Part shown: positions 34,939 to 43,257 of the stretch, in pieces | How the letters are laid out: the number at the start of each line of letters is the position of its first letter | How positions within the stretch are numbered: position 1 is the stretch's first letter | Assembly: GCA_020630975.1 (NCBI GenBank) | Contig: JAHDID010000040.1 | Span: 1-58,148 of the forward strand | Length of the DNA: 58,148 bases | Origin: Verrucomicrobiota bacterium | GTDB taxonomy: Bacteria > Verrucomicrobiota > Verrucomicrobiia > Verrucomicrobiales > DEV007 | Direction: 5' to 3' | Notes under the pieces: generated by a model | What the model was told of the DNA's origin: nothing | The model's database searches: none | What the model saw: the letters and a program-made list of their open reading frames with translations, nothing else | Position numbers and translations under genes: made by a program

Positions 34939-37900
34939 CTACTTAGCAAACATCTCGTGCTCCTCATCCCCACCACTAAGGATATAGGCCAGCAGATCCA
35001 GCACTTCGTCCTCTTTCAGCATCATCAGCAGGTTCGGCGGCATGGGAGATACCTTGGACACTTCGATACTCTCTACCTCAGTACGGTCGATGTTAGCCCG
35101 CTGGTTGGGATTGGTCAGGTCGGTATTCAATACCACGTTGTTACCATTTAGATTCACGACTACACCACTGACGGTCGAGCCATCTTTCTTGGTGACGACG
35201 ATCGGGGCAAACTGCTCGTTGATCTCCTTGCTCGGGTGAATGATCGAGTCGAGTAAATCGTGTGGGCTATAGCGGCCGCCAGCTCCAGTGAGGTCCGGGC
35301 CATTCATTCCGCCCGCATTACCGAAGCGGTGACAAGCATAACAGGCTGCTGCGGTAAACATCTGGCGACCAGTATCGTAGTCGCGCCCCGTCATGCCATC
35401 GCCCTGGGCTGCGGCGCTGAGCTCCTCGAGAGTCCACATCTTAGGCGTGCGTCCAGCGAAGATCTCGCCGAGGTTTTCGATGGCGCTTTTGATCACTGGC
35501 TTTTTGGCGATGAGCTCGGCATGAGTCGCCTTTTCCTCATCGGTATAGGTAGCAAGGCTGTCATTGCGGATGAATTCGATAAACTTGGTAAAACTAGCTC
35601 CACCCTGGTAGTTGGCCGCCTTGAGAAACCAATTCAACTGAGCCTCGCGCAGCTCAGGAGTCCAGCCAGCTTTCAGCATGCGTAGGCTGCGAGCATACTC
35701 CATCTGTGGCTCCTGGCTAGCGGCCTCGGCGATCAGCGCCATGCCTTTGGCTGCAGTATCGGGGTGCTGCAGGTAGACTAGCGTCTCGCAGAGTAGCCAG
35801 TTCAGCTCGAATGTATCAGCAGGAAATGCAGCATTGAGCGTATCACCTATCTGGGTGAGCAGCGACTCGCTAGGATCGCCAAACCGGTGTAGCGCGATCT
35901 GTACCAAACGCACGTAGGCGAGCTGCATCTCGTCGCTGAGCTGAGCCCAATCGATCGCAGCACAAGCAGTAAAGATACGATCGCGATAGGTAGTATCTGC
36001 CTCCTCACCCTCAGCACGCTGAGTCTCGCAGGTGCCGGTGACCAGTGTCAGACCGATGAGAGCCTCGATCTGCTTGGTGGCATCGCTCTCAGCCAGCGCG
36101 CGGGCAGCCCACTGATCGACAGGCTGGTGCTGCAGCGCCACGCGCGCGGCAAAACGGATGAAACGATCGCTGTGGCTAAGGTGTGGCCAGACCGCATCGA
36201 CTGCAGCCGCGTCCTGAACACCGTGATATTTCTCGATCTCGTGACGCAGGTCGCGCAATGGATTTGGCAACGATGTGGCATTGACCGGCTCGGTCGACTC
36301 GTCTCCGGCATAGGTGAGACGGTACAAACCCGACTGAACCGCACGCCCCCCGATAGCGAAGTACATCGCGCCATCCGCAGGATGAATGAGCGCATCAGTC
36401 ACAGGCAGTGGTGCACCACTGATGAAGTCTTCTTTTACCCCGGTGTAGGAGGCGCCATCCTCCTCGAGGTGCACGGCGTAGACCTTGCCCCAGCTCCAGT
36501 CGAATATATAGAAAGCTTTTTGGTATTTCGCGGGCCACTTGGCTCCATAGCCAAATGTCGTGCCTGTCGGAGAGCCTGGACCGATATTCACTGCAGCCGG
36601 TAGATTATCGGCATAAAATTCAGGATACTTGCCCGCTCCGTTTCGCCAGCCATACTCAGAGCCACTGACCACGTGATTCACACGAGTCGGACGATACCAA
36701 GGAGTATTGAAATCGTACTCCATATCAGCATCGTAGGTGAATAGCTCGCCATCAGCATTGAGCGAGGCGTCGTAGATATTTCTATAGCCCGAGGAGAAAG
36801 CCTCGAACGTTTTGCCATCTGGAGACACTTTGTAGATGATACCGCCGGGAGCTAGGCGGTGGCGATTGTGCCCTCGACCATCTGGCATGCGCGGTAGTAG
36901 CAGATCGTCGCCCCATACCTGCGAGACTGGCGAGGAGTCGACGATCTCAGTGGGCTCAGTATTGTTACCAGTGATCAAGTAGAGACCGGTACCATCTTCG
37001 GTAGGTAGCACCGCATGCACTCCGTGGTCGCCTTTTGCCTCCATAGCCCTCAGCAGCTCCACTTTGTCCAGCTGATCATCACCATCGGTGTCGGAGATTT
37101 TATATAGACCGCTATCGATCTCCTGCTGGTAGTCATTCACACCCACATAGAGCGCATCGAATGCCCAGACCATGCCATTGATGGCGCGAATATCGACAGG
37201 CACCCTCTCGACATCGCTCTCCTGTAGCTGCTCACCTGCGGCAGGTGGAGTGAAGCGGTAGAGCACGCCATACTGATCGCTAGCATAGATGCGACCCTGC
37301 GGGTCGTCGCACAGTGCTACCCATGAGCCCTGTGTCTCACCCGGCACCGAGTAGACCAGCTCTATCTCAAATCCCTCAGGCACTCGGATCCGCTCGATCG
37401 GTGTGGCTTTGTTTTCCCCGACTCTAGCGCCCACGGCCGTGCTACGCTTGCTCTTTTTTTTAACAGGAGCTTTGGCCGGTGCAGGGGGCGCTTTTGCCTG
37501 CCCCTTAGCTTTGCCTTTCGCTTTGGACTTGCCCTTTGTAGCCGGCTTCTTCTTCTCGATCAGCTGGGCATCGGATGGGACATTGGCATCCTCAAATGAA
37601 GTCACGCCGCCATCGGGCAAAATCTTTAGCTCCACGGACTGGATATGTACCTCCATCGGCTCGCCTCTATGGATCTGGATTCCGATATGCCCAGCTAGCG
37701 CGCGATTTGCCTCATCGTAGTCACTCAGCTCGACGGTCATCTGCCCATCGAGCTTGTGGGTGATGTGGTTGCCCTGAGCAATGATCGTGTACTCGTGCCA
37801 CTCGGTGATGTCGGTACCGATCGGATCGCGCTCGGCGACCAGCCACTTGCCGCCCTGCTTGTCGGTGATCACACTCTGGCCATTCTGCACCATGATGCCT

Positions 37901-38310
37901 CGCCCCTTTTCATGATAAACCATCGAAGTGAAGGGAGGATTTGGGTGGATATCGCACTGGTAGCCACCTACCACCCACTCACCAATCTCGGGCAGCAGCT
38001 TGCTGCGGTATTGGACCCCAGAGTTGTTTTTGCCCAGCACCTTGATTTTCGCTCGCAGCTCGAAGTTTTTCACCTCGCCACCCTGCCAGAGGAGAAATTC
38101 ATTGTACTTCAGGTCTTCTTTCGACTCGGTCTTGCCGACGATCACCCCATCCTTCACCGACCACAGCTTGGGATTGTAGTCCCAGCCAGTCAGGTCGGTA
38201 CCATTGAAAAGCTGCTGAAAGCCTGACTTATCCTGTGCACCCAGAGGCAGCACGACAAGCAGGCACGAGGATAAAAACAAGAATACGCGGGATCTCATAG
38301 GCATCATCAT
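34939..38310 (-). CDS. DUF1080 / beta-propeller / cytochrome c fusion (PVC type)
   Basis: A 1123-residue exported protein with four parts. A signal peptide (about 5-25, RSRVFLFLSSCLLVVLPLGA) leads into a DUF1080 (3-keto-disaccharide hydrolase) domain (about 28-230, starting FQQLFNGTDLTGWD). A Lys/Ala/Pro-rich linker (about 250-295) follows. The PVC-type propeller domain begins RIRVPEGFEIELVYSVPGE (about 305-690). After a helical segment comes a class I cytochrome c with haem motif C990-YAC-H994 and a likely axial Met in SPMPPNLLMML. Such fusions are typical of planctomycetes and verrucomicrobia and are linked to periplasmic oxidation of sugars. The start could be any of four Met codons (38310-38298). 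Confidence 0.85.
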   Translation of the reverse strand: MMMPMRSRVFLFLSSCLLVVLPLGAQDKSGFQQLFNGTDLTGWDYNPKLWSVKDGVIVGKTESKEDLKYNEFLLWQGGEVKNFELRAKIKVLGKNNSGVQYRSKLLPEIGEWVVGGYQCDIHPNPPFTSMVYHEKGRGIMVQNGQSVITDKQGGKWLVAERDPIGTDITEWHEYTIIAQGNHITHKLDGQMTVELSDYDEANRALAGHIGIQIHRGEPMEVHIQSVELKILPDGGVTSFEDANVPSDAQLIEKKKPATKGKSKAKGKAKGQAKAPPAPAKAPVKKKSKRSTAVGARVGENKATPIERIRVPEGFEIELVYSVPGETQGSWVALCDDPQGRIYASDQYGVLYRFTPPAAGEQLQESDVERVPVDIRAINGMVWAFDALYVGVNDYQQEIDSGLYKISDTDGDDQLDKVELLRAMEAKGDHGVHAVLPTEDGTGLYLITGNNTEPTEIVDSSPVSQVWGDDLLLPRMPDGRGHNRHRLAPGGIIYKVSPDGKTFEAFSSGYRNIYDASLNADGELFTYDADMEYDFNTPWYRPTRVNHVVSGSEYGWRNGAGKYPEFYADNLPAAVNIGPGSPTGTTFGYGAKWPAKYQKAFYIFDWSWGKVYAVHLEEDGASYTGVKEDFISGAPLPVTDALIHPADGAMYFAIGGRAVQSGLYRLTYAGDESTEPVNATSLPNPLRDLRHEIEKYHGVQDAAAVDAVWPHLSHSDRFIRFAARVALQHQPVDQWAARALAESDATKQIEALIGLTLVTGTCETQRAEGEEADTTYRDRIFTACAAIDWAQLSDEMQLAYVRLVQIALHRFGDPSESLLTQIGDTLNAAFPADTFELNWLLCETLVYLQHPDTAAKGMALIAEAASQEPQMEYARSLRMLKAGWTPELREAQLNWFLKAANYQGGASFTKFIEFIRNDSLATYTDEEKATHAELIAKKPVIKSAIENLGEIFAGRTPKMWTLEELSAAAQGDGMTGRDYDTGRQMFTAAACYACHRFGNAGGMNGPDLTGAGGRYSPHDLLDSIIHPSKEINEQFAPIVVTKKDGSTVSGVVVNLNGNNVVLNTDLTNPNQRANIDRTEVESIEVSKVSPMPPNLLMMLKEDEVLDLLAYILSGGDEEHEMFAK

Positions 38311-38456
38311 TTGGGGGAGAATGGCTCCGATCCCGGAAAATTACCAGAGACCGACTGACCGTAAATGTGGCAAAAACAAAACGGCAGATACTGGAATCGA
38401 CTCAGCTAGCCCGAACTTGAGAGAATGTGATTGTTGCGCTAGCTTCTACCAATCAG

Positions 38457-38651
38457 ATGGACAGTGAATCTGAAAGAAATGACCTGCGGGAGCCTGTGAA
38501 AAAAGTTCTAGGTAAGCCCTTGTCCACCAATAAAAGCCCTCTTGAGCGATTAGCCGCTCTACAGAGGAATGCCGACGCTATCCTAGGTCGCAGTTGGCGG
38601 GGAAAAGACGATGGAACCCTCATTCGAAAAGTTGTTGGTAAGCCTTTCTAA
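38457..38651 (+). CDS. Small hypothetical protein upstream of nucleotidyltransferase remnant
   Basis: A 64-residue, charged product starting MDSESERNDLREPVKKVLGK; the frame is also open from 38427. It has an internal near-repeat, KKVLGKPL and RKVVGKPF. It overlaps the nucleotidyltransferase fragment by 41 bases in another frame, an arrangement like small partner genes of MNT/AbiEii-type nucleotidyltransferases. Whether it is expressed is doubtful if its partner is broken. Confidence 0.4.
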   Translation: MDSESERNDLREPVKKVLGKPLSTNKSPLERLAALQRNADAILGRSWRGKDDGTLIRKVVGKPF

Positions 38652-38733
38652 GGCAGAGATCGATTTTGTGCTGGTCGGCGGACTAGTCATCAGACCGAAT
38701 CGATATCTCCGCGATGCAGCAACGCATCGATAA
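38611..38733 (+). pseudogene. Truncated nucleotidyltransferase (MNT/AbiEii-like) remnant
   Basis: A 40-codon frame reads MEPSFEKLLVSLSKAEIDFVL and continues VGGLVI, the start of the small nucleotidyltransferase family where VLVGG is normally followed within about ten residues by a His-Gly and the catalytic DxD. Here it breaks after GGLVI and ends at TAA 38733 with no DxD. Another frame stays open to 38782, so an internal deletion and frame change are likely. It lies against the 3' end of the DUF1552 gene on the other strand. Confidence 0.5.
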
Positions 38734-38757
38734 TCCCAATACTTTCGATTCAGCATA

Positions 38758-40008
38758 TCAAGCCACGATTTCTGAAATCTGATTTCTTCCCGTCTTGAAT
38801 GACTGGGCGCTAGCATCGAACGATCGCAGTATCGTATACCACAGATCACAGACATCCGTCTTGTGGCTGGGCAGGATGACATTTTGTCCCTGCCTGAAAT
38901 CACCACCACCATGACCAGCGATAATCATCGGCACATCTCGCGTGCCATGCCCGTGGCGAACCCCTGCACCGTAGGAGGCGATGGTGTGATAGAGCAGATC
39001 TTTGCCATCTGGAGTCTCCATCTGTTTCAGATTTTTCAGGAAATGGGCTAGCAACTCGCTGTTTTTCAAATCCCGATCATGAGCTGTCTGCGACTTAGGC
39101 GCGTGGCTCATGGCATGGTTACTGATCGGAGCCCCCATCTCGGTGAGAATACTCGTGGTCGGGAGCGCATACGTTATCACCCGTGTTAGGTCATACTTCA
39201 GCGCCAAAGCCATCAGATCATAGGTCAGTTTTACCTCCTCAGTCGCCGCAGGTTCGGTATCGGGCTGTGGGTATTTGGTCTTCGGATAGGGTATATCGCT
39301 CCACTTGATCGCATGGCTGAGGTGCTTCTCCAAATCTCGCACGGAATCCGCGTACTCTTCGAGTATATCTTGACTCGAGGCGGCAATCGTAGACTTCGCC
39401 CGTTTCATCTCGGTGTGATAGTAATCGAGTACACTTTTCTTGTTCTCCAAATTCTGGCGTATCTCTTCTGGATCGAGGCTATGCTTGCCGAATAGGTAGT
39501 TAAACAGGCTAAACGGCCCTCTGATACCCGGCACATAGCGCCCCGACCAGCCCACAGATAGCGAGCTGACACCTGCACCGTGGCCATAGTCGTCCTTAGA
39601 CTGATCAGAAGCCAGCGATAGAGACGGAAAACGGCATTCGTCCGCTAGCAGCCCCGCGATCATCTGATCGCAGGACACACTATTTTGCACACTACCAGGC
39701 ACTCGATAGATATTCTCTCCCGTCAGATAGATCGTCGATGCGTAGTGCGGATTGTACCGCTGCATAAATGACAGATTCTGCACAAACGAGATGTCATCTC
39801 GAAACGGCTGTAGAGGCGCTAATGAAGACGACAGACTAAGATCATCAGTCCGCTGCTCGGGAAACCAGGTCGAATTCACCCCGAAACCCATAGCCATAAA
39901 TACTGCCCGCTTGGGGACAGGCCGCTCGATCTCGCGCGCCATCAGATCGGGTAGAAAGAGCACTCCTGCGGAGCTCTGTAGCGCAAAGCGTCTGGTCACA
40001 TACATCAT
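38758..40008 (-). CDS. DUF1552 protein, Tat-exported (operon A)
   Basis: A 416-residue DUF1552 protein. The N-terminus MMYVTRRFALQSSAGVLFLP has the twin-Arg and hydrophobic stretch of a Tat signal. Family landmarks include AVFMAMGFGVNSTWFP, NPHYASTIYLTG, SVSCDQMIA, FSLFNYLFG and VITYALPTTS. DUF1552 proteins are almost always paired with DUF1592-type cytochrome proteins in planctomycetes, verrucomicrobia and myxobacteria; their reaction is unknown. Its ATG overlaps the stop of the DUF1592 gene by four bases (40005-40008), so the pair is translationally coupled. It is a paralogue of the gene at 45.8 kb. Confidence 0.88.
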   Translation of the reverse strand: MMYVTRRFALQSSAGVLFLPDLMAREIERPVPKRAVFMAMGFGVNSTWFPEQRTDDLSLSSSLAPLQPFRDDISFVQNLSFMQRYNPHYASTIYLTGENIYRVPGSVQNSVSCDQMIAGLLADECRFPSLSLASDQSKDDYGHGAGVSSLSVGWSGRYVPGIRGPFSLFNYLFGKHSLDPEEIRQNLENKKSVLDYYHTEMKRAKSTIAASSQDILEEYADSVRDLEKHLSHAIKWSDIPYPKTKYPQPDTEPAATEEVKLTYDLMALALKYDLTRVITYALPTTSILTEMGAPISNHAMSHAPKSQTAHDRDLKNSELLAHFLKNLKQMETPDGKDLLYHTIASYGAGVRHGHGTRDVPMIIAGHGGGDFRQGQNVILPSHKTDVCDLWYTILRSFDASAQSFKTGRNQISEIVA

Positions 40009-42401
40009 TTTCTAAAGAGGTCGGATCTCACGTAGTGGTATACCAAATCTCGCAGTCGATAGCCACGCTCTTCTGCCGCAGCGATGATCGCCTCCACAGT
40101 CTGGGTATCGCCAAAACCAGAATGGCGTCCCAAAGAATAGCCCATGACCGCTTTCACGAAAGCCCGAGCCATGCGATCCTCGTGCTGTAGCAACATTTTC
40201 TTAAAGCCCTGATAATTAGTAAACGCTGTATCACCATAGTAGCCTGGCACATCCAACTGAGACACATGATAAACCTGACCAGTCTGCTCATCCATACGCC
40301 GCTCCTGAGTTCGCCAACGCCCAATCGGATCAAAGTTCTCCAATCCGAACCCGAGATTATCGATCTTTCTATGGCAGCTAGCACATTGAGCGAGCTGGGT
40401 ATGCGCTTTGAGAATCTCACGCGCCGGTTCGCGACCAGGCGTCGCGTCCTCGATCATCGGCACATTCGGCGGCGCAGGAGGTGGAGGATCATCGAGAAAC
40501 TTACGCAACACAAATGCCCCCCTCTCGACAGGTGATGTACGATTGCCATTCGCCGTGCTCACCGAGATCGCCCCTTTCGACAGCAAACCGCCATACCTCC
40601 GGCCATCTTTGCCCAGGTTCACTTTCTGAAATTCACTGGAAAGACCTCCCGGCTCCGCATCCAGACTGTAATGCCTAGCCAACAAGTCATCTGCAAAGGT
40701 ATAGTTCGAATCCACAAAATGCCTGATCGGATGATTGGCCTGTAGCATATGTTTAATATAGAGATAGACCTCTTCCTTCATGCTGCGGACATAGGGCTGA
40801 TAGACCTCGAAATCAGGGAACAGCTTGGTGTTGTACTGAATGGTATCGATCCGATCGAATTCAAACCACTGGTGAACAAAATTCCTCACGAAGCGTTCAA
40901 TCTTCTCATCATCTTCAAACATGCGATTAAACTCTCGCCGAAACACCTCTGCCTCGAGCAATTCGCCGCTAGCCCCCAACTCCATCAGTCGGCTATCTGG
41001 CTGGCTACTCCAGAGAAAACGTGCCATGCGCTGTGCTAGCTGAGTGCCCTCGCTACCACTAGCCTCGCTCTGGTACAGAAAGGTAGGCGAACTGAGCAAT
41101 GTCGACAGCGGTAGGTACACCGCTTCCCAAAAGCCCTTACCCTGGCGCCGTTTGCTTTCAAATAACCGCACCAGACTGTCGCGATGGGAATCACTTATCG
41201 CAGTCGAGTGTAGTGCCTGATAAAATTGCCCAATCAAATCGCCTGCCATCTCATCAGCCGGGTAGCTCTCGGTCGGCGTTTGTTGCGACCTCTTACCCTT
41301 ATCTCGACTCTGGCTGATGTACTTTCCAGGATCACCTGGAGGCTGGTAACTCAGCCATTCATCGCCAAATGCCTGCCGAACCTTACTATTATCGACCTCG
41401 ACGACCATCTCTGCACTCTCGACCACCAGATACGGTGCCGTGATTTTCTCTGAGTTGTCGTAGCCACCACTTGTGCGTTGATTGAGGTATTTGGGGAAAT
41501 TGTCCGGATCGAAGTAGGATAGCGCTGGATTAAGCTTGATCACCAGCTGTCCACGAAAGCCCGCCATACGGTCGCCCACTCCACCATCATTGTAGTACTC
41601 ATACTCGATCCACTGTGGCTGTTCTTCAGTGCCCGTTATCAGGGTATTCTCACTCAAATCCCCCATGTAGTAGACATACAGATTGGCCCGACCATCTGCA
41701 TTCTTCACATAGGTTTTCAGCCTCATGGTATGATGCCCTGTCGGCACCCTCATACGAGCTTTCACGTAGTAGGTCTGCCTGTCCTCTGTCATAAAGGAAG
41801 ACACCTCCTGTTGCTTGCGATACTCGCCCGGCCCCTGATAGTATCGAGTAAAAATCCGATCGACTGCCGACAGCGCAAACTCCTCGTAAGCCTGCAGGTG
41901 AAAACTACTCACTGGCAAGCTCTCGGCTAGGGTATCGAACTCACCGCCACCATCGTCGATGAGCAGCTTGGTATCCATCTTGATACCGAACTTGTCGTCG
42001 AGAATATTTACCAACTCGCGGTTATTGATACGGCGGACCACACTCTTCGAGGAATGGCTAAAAAACTCCCGCGAATGCTTGGTAGCTGTGTATAGCGCAT
42101 CGAGCACCGCCTCGAGCTCTTCTGGCGTCGGCTGAGGCTCATCCTCAGGTGGCATATCGAGGCTATTCATGGCGTCGATCGCATCCTGTAGATCCGAGGC
42201 ATGGAGATCAGTCTCTATCTCGCCATTGGGAAATTCATCAAACCGAATCCCTCCTTTATCCTTATCAGGCCCGTGGCAATCGATACAATAGGCTTCGAAA
42301 AAAGGTAACACTTTGGTTTCGTAGTCTGGGATCTTTGGATTTGCCCCTACCAGCTCCAAGCCAGAGAAGAATGCCAACACCCACAAAACACAAAGTCTCA
42401 T
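40005..42401 (-). CDS. Planctomycete-type cytochrome / DUF1587-1592-1588-1585 protein (operon A)
   Basis: A 798-residue exported protein. A signal peptide (1-20) is followed by a cytochrome domain with haem motif C39-IDC-H43. DUF1587 contains VVRRINNRELVNILDD (about 120-135). A beta-rich carbohydrate-binding-like segment (about 200-345) precedes DUF1592 (from about 400), DUF1588 and DUF1585. DUF1588 holds a second CxxCH, CASCHRKIDNLGFGLENFD. The C-terminal YRLRDLVYHYVRSDLFRK is typical of DUF1585. Proposed role: periplasmic haem protein in polymer or sugar oxidation. It overlaps its neighbours by four bases at both ends (40005-40008 and 42398-42401). Confidence 0.88.
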   Translation of the reverse strand: MRLCVLWVLAFFSGLELVGANPKIPDYETKVLPFFEAYCIDCHGPDKDKGGIRFDEFPNGEIETDLHASDLQDAIDAMNSLDMPPEDEPQPTPEELEAVLDALYTATKHSREFFSHSSKSVVRRINNRELVNILDDKFGIKMDTKLLIDDGGGEFDTLAESLPVSSFHLQAYEEFALSAVDRIFTRYYQGPGEYRKQQEVSSFMTEDRQTYYVKARMRVPTGHHTMRLKTYVKNADGRANLYVYYMGDLSENTLITGTEEQPQWIEYEYYNDGGVGDRMAGFRGQLVIKLNPALSYFDPDNFPKYLNQRTSGGYDNSEKITAPYLVVESAEMVVEVDNSKVRQAFGDEWLSYQPPGDPGKYISQSRDKGKRSQQTPTESYPADEMAGDLIGQFYQALHSTAISDSHRDSLVRLFESKRRQGKGFWEAVYLPLSTLLSSPTFLYQSEASGSEGTQLAQRMARFLWSSQPDSRLMELGASGELLEAEVFRREFNRMFEDDEKIERFVRNFVHQWFEFDRIDTIQYNTKLFPDFEVYQPYVRSMKEEVYLYIKHMLQANHPIRHFVDSNYTFADDLLARHYSLDAEPGGLSSEFQKVNLGKDGRRYGGLLSKGAISVSTANGNRTSPVERGAFVLRKFLDDPPPPAPPNVPMIEDATPGREPAREILKAHTQLAQCASCHRKIDNLGFGLENFDPIGRWRTQERRMDEQTGQVYHVSQLDVPGYYGDTAFTNYQGFKKMLLQHEDRMARAFVKAVMGYSLGRHSGFGDTQTVEAIIAAAEERGYRLRDLVYHYVRSDLFRK

Positions 42402-43081
42402 GGCGATACCTCCCCTTCAGATGCTAATAGGGTGATGCGTAAATTTCGGTAATAATTGTTAAATCCCCACAGCGCAATATTACCCGATTTATTTTTGCCA
42501 AACATATCGTCCATCTCCAGACACGGCTGCTCAGCACCTCCTATATAAACCGCTAGACTCTTTCCGTGGATCACCAGCTTGATAGAAGTCCAGCCTGACA
42601 GATCAAAATGTGGTGAAGCCGCGTTATACTTACCGACAAAATCGCGAATGTTTTTGTAGTAGCCCTTACTGCCTTCTACAGTGGTGTAGCGAATGGCATT
42701 CATTCCATTTTTCTTGTCCTCGGAGGTATCGGGGACGGTCGGTGAGAAGAACACACAATCGAACGACTTTTCATCCGTCGCTCGGAAAGCAATCCCCCCA
42801 CTGACGCCACTGCCAGTAGGCTTGCGCTCAAATGCCATCTCAACCTCGATGATCCCATCGCTAAACTCAGTCCCCTCGATGATAGCGATATTCTCACCAC
42901 CCTCATAGTGGAGAGCAGGCTCCCCCTGATAGTCCAGCACTGTGGCAAAGGGGGCGAGAGTCAGGAACTGTGCCGCCCGCAAATCGATCTCGATAGTCTG
43001 ATCCACATCAGCTCCCGCACAGCATAGCCACCCCGCCAAGCAGGTGAGAGCTAAAATATGTCGGAGTGACGCTAACATCAT
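42398..43081 (-). CDS. Secreted DUF1080/LamG-like protein (operon A, first gene)
   Basis: From ATG 43081 the product is 227 residues. The frame is open to 43180 but those residues are not signal-like. The start MMLASLRHILALTCLAGWLCCAGA is a signal peptide. The mature part is a beta-sandwich of the DUF1080/LamG type (DGIIEVEMAFERKPTG, GGIAFRATDEKSFDCVFFSP, SIKLVIHGKSLAVYIGG, GNIALWGFNNYYRNLRI). It may bind or hydrolyse a glycan. It overlaps the DUF1592 gene by ATGA (42398-42401), so three genes form a tightly coupled operon. The divergent operon B has no such gene. Confidence 0.75.
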   Translation of the reverse strand: MMLASLRHILALTCLAGWLCCAGADVDQTIEIDLRAAQFLTLAPFATVLDYQGEPALHYEGGENIAIIEGTEFSDGIIEVEMAFERKPTGSGVSGGIAFRATDEKSFDCVFFSPTVPDTSEDKKNGMNAIRYTTVEGSKGYYKNIRDFVGKYNAASPHFDLSGWTSIKLVIHGKSLAVYIGGAEQPCLEMDDMFGKNKSGNIALWGFNNYYRNLRITLLASEGEVSP

Positions 43082-43257
43082 AAAAAGCCGAACGAGAAAG
43101 TCCCAAAAACCGGTCTCCCAGACTATACACGGTGCCCTCCAGTGGGCGTGGATAAATGTGGCGCAAAAGGGTGATTGCACGTGGCCTCTGACACATGCGC
43201 ATAGACGGACTAGGTTAGATAAGAAGACAGAGGTTACACTCTGGAACGTTTTTCATC

